Of a DNA stretch of 64,000 nucleotides, positions 59,325 through 64,000 are shown in pieces; within the stretch, counting starts at the first letter, position 1, and every line of letters starts with the position of its first letter. Origin of the DNA: Sphingopyxis sp. JAI108 (GTDB lineage: Bacteria > Pseudomonadota > Alphaproteobacteria > Sphingomonadales > Sphingomonadaceae); assembly GCF_013410105.1 (NCBI RefSeq), contig NZ_JACCCJ010000002.1:704001-768000 (forward strand), in the 5' to 3' direction. The position numbers and the translations under genes were made by a program. The notes under the pieces were generated by a model. That model ran no database searches. It was given only the letters and a program-made list of their open reading frames with translations, and had not been told where the DNA came from.

Positions 59325-60056
59325 ATGACTTATTGCGTTGGCATGCGGTTGAACAAAGGGCTGGTGTTCATGTCGGACACCCGCACCAATGCGGGTGTCG
59401 ACGACATCTCGCAGGTCCGCAAGATGCGCAGCTGGACGCTGCCGGGCGAGCGCGTGATCACGCTGATGTCGGCGGGCAATCTCGCGACCACGCAGGCGGT
59501 CGTCAGCCTGCTCGACGAGCGCACGAAGGCGCCCGAGGAGCGGCATCCGTCGATCCTCGCTGCGCCGTCGATGTTCGCGGTCGCGACGATCGTCGGCGAA
59601 ACGCTGCGCAGCATCGTGATGCGCCACAATGACGAGGGCCCTGCGGCGGAGTCGCTGTTCCGCGCCTCGCTGATCGTCGGCGGGCAGATCAGGGGATCGG
59701 AGCCCCGGCTGTTCCTGATCTATCCCGAAGGCAATTTCATCGAGGCGGGCGAGGACAATCCTTTCTTCCAGATCGGTGAGACGAAATATGGCCGGCCGAT
59801 CATCGTCCGCTCATACGATCCCGCGATGTCGTTCGAGGACGCGGTGAAATTGCTGTGCGTCTCGTTCGATTCGACGATTCGCGCGAACGCGGGAGTCGAT
59901 TTGCCGATCGACCTCAAGATTCACGAGCGCGACGAATTTGCGACCGTGCGCGAGCGGCGTTTCGAGCGCGACGACGCCTATTTCCACAGCGTGTCGCACG
60001 GCTGGGCCGAGGCGCTCGGGATCGCGCTGGCCGAGCTGCCGGACTTCCATTTTTAG
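59325..60056 (+). CDS. Anbu proteasome-like peptidase
   Basis: 243 residues. Ntn-hydrolase fold of the proteasome beta type. MTYCVGMRLNKGLVFMSDTR is the Anbu opening; after Met removal Thr2 is the likely nucleophile. VSMFAVATIVGETLRSI-like helices and VRSYDPAMSFEDAVKLLCVS follow. Anbu subunits assemble into open ring-like oligomers in other bacteria; the substrate is unknown. It follows the transglutaminase gene by 48 nt and ends the operon; a repeat element follows. Confidence 0.93.
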   Translation: MTYCVGMRLNKGLVFMSDTRTNAGVDDISQVRKMRSWTLPGERVITLMSAGNLATTQAVVSLLDERTKAPEERHPSILAAPSMFAVATIVGETLRSIVMRHNDEGPAAESLFRASLIVGGQIRGSEPRLFLIYPEGNFIEAGEDNPFFQIGETKYGRPIIVRSYDPAMSFEDAVKLLCVSFDSTIRANAGVDLPIDLKIHERDEFATVRERRFERDDAYFHSVSHGWAEALGIALAELPDFHF

Positions 60057-60080
60057 AGCAGTTGAGGCCGGCAAAAATGC

Positions 60081-60162
60081 GTGCTCCCGCGAAGGCGGGA
60101 GCCCATCTCCGGTCGGCGCGATTTTGAAACGACCGGAGATGGGTCCCCGCCTTCGCGGGGAC
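60081..60162. repeat. inverted repeat with CTCCCGCGAAGGCGGGAG hairpins
   Basis: The left arm has the hairpin CTCCCGCGAAGGCGGGAG then CCCATCTCCGGTCG; the right arm has CGACCGGAGATGGG then TCCCCGCCTTCGCGGGGA. The arms are inverted copies around a 14-nt centre. It lies between the convergent ends of anbu and acs and could stop both transcripts. Confidence 0.7.
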
Positions 60163-60183
60163 ACACGGCGCCATGGCGCACCG

Positions 60184-62148
<1,965 letters not shown>

Positions 62149-62232
62149 GTCTGCTTCTCCCGCTTTCGGTTTGACTCGCTTGCTGGCTGCGATAACCCGC
62201 GAGCCACAAACTGCAAGGGCGCGCTGGCGCCG

Positions 62233-63750
62233 ATGAAGGGACAGATGATGACGATATTGGGCCAGGAAGTCGCGCGGCTGCTCGATGGACTTGGGGTGGG
62301 CCGGGCGCTGTGGACCGAAGGGTCGATGCCCTCGGTGACGCCGCTGACCGGCGAACAGCTGGGCATGGTGCAGGTCGTCGATGTCGCGGCGACGGACGAG
62401 GCGCTGGGCAAGGCGAGCGCGGCGTTCCGCGCCTGGCGCGACGTGCCCGCGCCGCGCCGCGGCGAGCTGGTGCGGCTGTGGGGTGAAGAATTGCGCGCCG
62501 CGAAGGACGACCTTGCCAGGCTGGTGACGATCGAGGCGGGCAAGATCCCGTCCGAGGGCGCGGGCGAGGTGCAGGAGATGATCGACATTTGCGACTTCGC
62601 GGTCGGTCTCTCGCGTCAGCTCTACGGCCTCACCATCGCGACCGAGCGGCCGGGGCACCGGATGATGGAGGTCTGGCATCCGTTGGGTGTCGTCGGGGTG
62701 ATTTCGGCGTTCAATTTCCCGGTTGCGGTGTGGGCGTGGAACGCGGCGCTCGCGCTCGTCTGCGGCAACAGTGTTGTGTGGAAGCCGTCGGAGAAGACGC
62801 CGCTCACCGCGCTCGCGACGCAGGCAATTTTCGAGCGGGCGGTGGCGCGTTTCGGCGATGCGCCCGAAGGCTTGGCGCAATTGCTGATTGGCGGGCGCGA
62901 GGCGGGCGAGGCTTTGGTCGACGACGGGCGCGTGGCGCTGGTGTCGGCGACGGGATCGACGCGCATGGGCCGCGCGGTCGCGCCGCGGCTGGCGCACCGA
63001 TTTGCGCGCGCGATCCTCGAGCTCGGCGGCAACAATGGCGTGATCGTCGCGCCGTCGGCCGACCTCGATCTCGCGCTGCGCGGCGTCGCGTTCGGCGCGA
63101 TGGGGACCGCGGGGCAGCGCTGCACGACGACGCGGCGGCTGTTCCTGCACGACAGCATCTACGATGGTTTCGTGGCGAAACTGAAGGCCGCCTATGCGAG
63201 CGTCGGCGTTGGCAATCCGCTGGAGGGCGAGGTGCTGGTCGGCCCGCTGATCGACCGTGCGGCCTATGAGATGATGCAGGCGGCCTTGGCGGCTGCTCGC
63301 AATGCAGGCGGCGTCGTCCACGGCGGCGAGCGCGTTGGCGAAGGCGCGAGCTTTTATGTGAAGCCCGCGCTCGTCGAAATGCCGGGGCAGGTCGGGCCGG
63401 TGCTCGAAGAGACCTTTGCGCCGATCCTCTATGTCATGCGCTACTATGATCTCGATGCCGTGATCGAACTGCACAATGACGTTGCGGCGGGGCTGTCGTC
63501 GGCGATCTTCACCACCGACATGCGCGAGGCCGAGCGGTTTCTGGCGGCGAGCGATTGCGGCATCGCCAACGTCAATCTGGGGACGAGCGGCGCCGAGATC
63601 GGCGGGGCATTCGGTGGCGAGAAGGAGACCGGCGGCGGGCGCGAGAGCGGTTCGGACAGCTGGAAGGCCTATATGCGGCGCGCGACCAATACGCTGAATT
63701 ATTCGGACACGCTGCCGCTGGCGCAGGGGGTGAGTTTCGACCTGAATTAA
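62233..63750 (+). CDS. ALDH7-like aldehyde dehydrogenase (aminoadipate semialdehyde type)
   Basis: 505 residues. The NAD-dependent aldehyde dehydrogenase fold shows [59 protein letters not shown] with the catalytic Glu and [14 protein letters not shown] with the catalytic Cys. The [20 protein letters not shown] end is typical of ALDH7/antiquitin (AmaB, L-aminoadipate-6-semialdehyde dehydrogenase in lysine breakdown). ATG 62245 is an alternative start. No lysine-catabolism partner is visible in the window. Confidence 0.88.
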   Translation: MKGQMMTILGQEVARLLDGLGVGRALWTEGSMPSVTPLTGEQLGMVQVVDVAATDEALGKASAAFRAWRDVPAPRRGELVRLWGEELRAAKDDLARLVTIEAGKIPSEGAGEVQEMIDICDFAVGLSRQLYGLTIATERPGHRMMEVWHPLGVVGVISAFNFPVAVWAWNAALALVCGNSVVWKPSEKTPLTALATQAIFERAVARFGDAPEGLAQLLIGGREAGEALVDDGRVALVSATGSTRMGRAVAPRLAHRFARAILELGGNNGVIVAPSADLDLALRGVAFGAMGTAGQRCTTTRRLFLHDSIYDGFVAKLKAAYASVGVGNPLEGEVLVGPLIDRAAYEMMQAALAAARNAGGVVHGGERVGEGASFYVKPALVEMPGQVGPVLEETFAPILYVMRYYDLDAVIELHNDVAAGLSSAIFTTDMREAERFLAASDCGIANVNLGTSGAEIGGAFGGEKETGGGRESGSDSWKAYMRRATNTLNYSDTLPLAQGVSFDLN

Positions 63751-63757
63751 CAATCCT

Positions 63758-63840
63758 CGTCATTGCGAGGAGCGAAGCGACGCGGCAATCCAGAGTAGGC
63801 GTAAACCGCCCTGGATTGCTTCGCTACGCTCGCAACGACG
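63758..63840. repeat. CGTCATTGCGAG inverted-repeat element
   Basis: Outer arms CGTCATTGCGAG / CTCGCAACGACG (one mismatch); inner GCAATCCAGAG / CCTGGATTGC. It lies between the convergent ends of the aldehyde dehydrogenase and SDR genes and is nearly the same as the copy at 19342. Confidence 0.75.
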
Positions 63841-63847
63841 AAGGGGA

Positions 63848-64000
63848 TTAGACCGCCCGCCAGCCAAAGCCTTCGTCCAGCGCAACGATCTGCCCGGTCG
63901 TGCCGACGGGCTCCCGCGTCCCGTCGGTCAAAAATGCCAGCATCGCCGCATCACTCACATCGACATGCGCGAGCGTGCGCTTGCCGTCGGGCGTGCGCGC
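63848..64000 (-). CDS. SDR-family oxidoreductase (C-terminal end only)
   Basis: The last 50 codons of a minus-strand gene that enters from the right edge; stop TAA is at 63850-63848. The segment HVDVSDAAMLAFLTDGTREP then VGTTGQIVALDEGFGWRAV has the SDR ending (helix with FL, then TGQ-x-x-x-DxGF). The catalytic part is outside the window, so the subgroup cannot be told. Confidence 0.65.
   Translation of the reverse strand, partial: ARTPDGKRTLAHVDVSDAAMLAFLTDGTREPVGTTGQIVALDEGFGWRAV

Noticed and set aside
62149..63753. N-terminal extension of acs by 535 codons
   Set aside because: The extension is antisense to the aldehyde dehydrogenase gene. GTG 62148 with GGGAG upstream gives the standard Acs length.

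Overview
The window is GC-rich, densely coded chromosomal DNA from an alphaproteobacterium, most likely a Sphingomonadaceae member of the Sphingopyxis/Sphingomonas type. The basis is the NepR-EcfG-PhyR general stress response set, TorF-type porins, an alphaproteobacterial LexA-type box (GTTC-N7-GTTC) and many short palindromic intergenic repeats. I could run no database search, so the taxonomy is inference. No rRNA, tRNA, CRISPR array, transposase or phage gene was seen.

Layout. 1-10.9 kb: mixed metabolism and membrane genes (3' end of a Sua5-type tRNA-modification gene, EamA transporter, SDR, thioredoxin-like protein, acyl-CoA carboxyltransferase, membrane LytTR regulator, acyltransferase 3, S41 peptidase, VOC, GNAT, ispG). 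11-13 kb: a tandem pair of TorF-like porins that share leader and terminator features. 13-20 kb: an alpha-hydroxy-acid oxidase, an overlapping three-gene oxidoreductase/amidohydrolase operon, ilvA, a thioesterase and a GNAT. 20-26 kb: an S41 peptidase-MarR operon behind a 28-bp perfect palindrome, an Rrf2 regulator with a methyltransferase, a GNAT, a hydrolase and a PQQ-type sugar dehydrogenase lipoprotein.

26.3-31.1 kb is a general stress response locus. nepR-ecfG1 runs leftward from a good EcfG-type promoter. It is divergent from a BLUF blue-light receptor gene and a second ecfG paralogue; phyR and an HWE-type sensor kinase follow. 31.1-36.4 kb is a four-gene, overlapping DNA-repair operon (radical SAM protein, DUF4130-UdgX fusion, ligase-associated exonuclease, ATP-dependent DNA ligase) with a predicted SOS box upstream. 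sodB and sdaA follow.

38.7-40.1 kb is a patch of unlike character: an AT-richer secreted protein, a remnant of a LysR-family gene and inverted-repeat elements. 40.1-44.0 kb is a formaldehyde-oxidation cluster (glutathione-dependent formaldehyde dehydrogenase, purU, VOC, YbaK-like deacylase, S-formylglutathione hydrolase). 44-53 kb holds a quinone oxidoreductase, a DEAD-box helicase, a Gre-like/SANT/flavoprotein operon, two GIN-domain beta-helix proteins, an SDR and small secreted proteins. 53-55.7 kb is secA. 55.9-60.1 kb is the Anbu operon (circularly permuted ATP-grasp, alpha-E, transglutaminase, proteasome-like Anbu). The window ends with divergent acs and an ALDH7-like aldehyde dehydrogenase, and the 3' end of an SDR gene.

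At least eight copies of an inverted repeat with CGTCATTGCGAG termini sit between genes, one of them inside the Anbu operon. Best candidates for a lesser-known system are the BLUF/second-EcfG arm of the stress response and the predicted SOS-controlled radical SAM/UdgX/nuclease/ligase operon.
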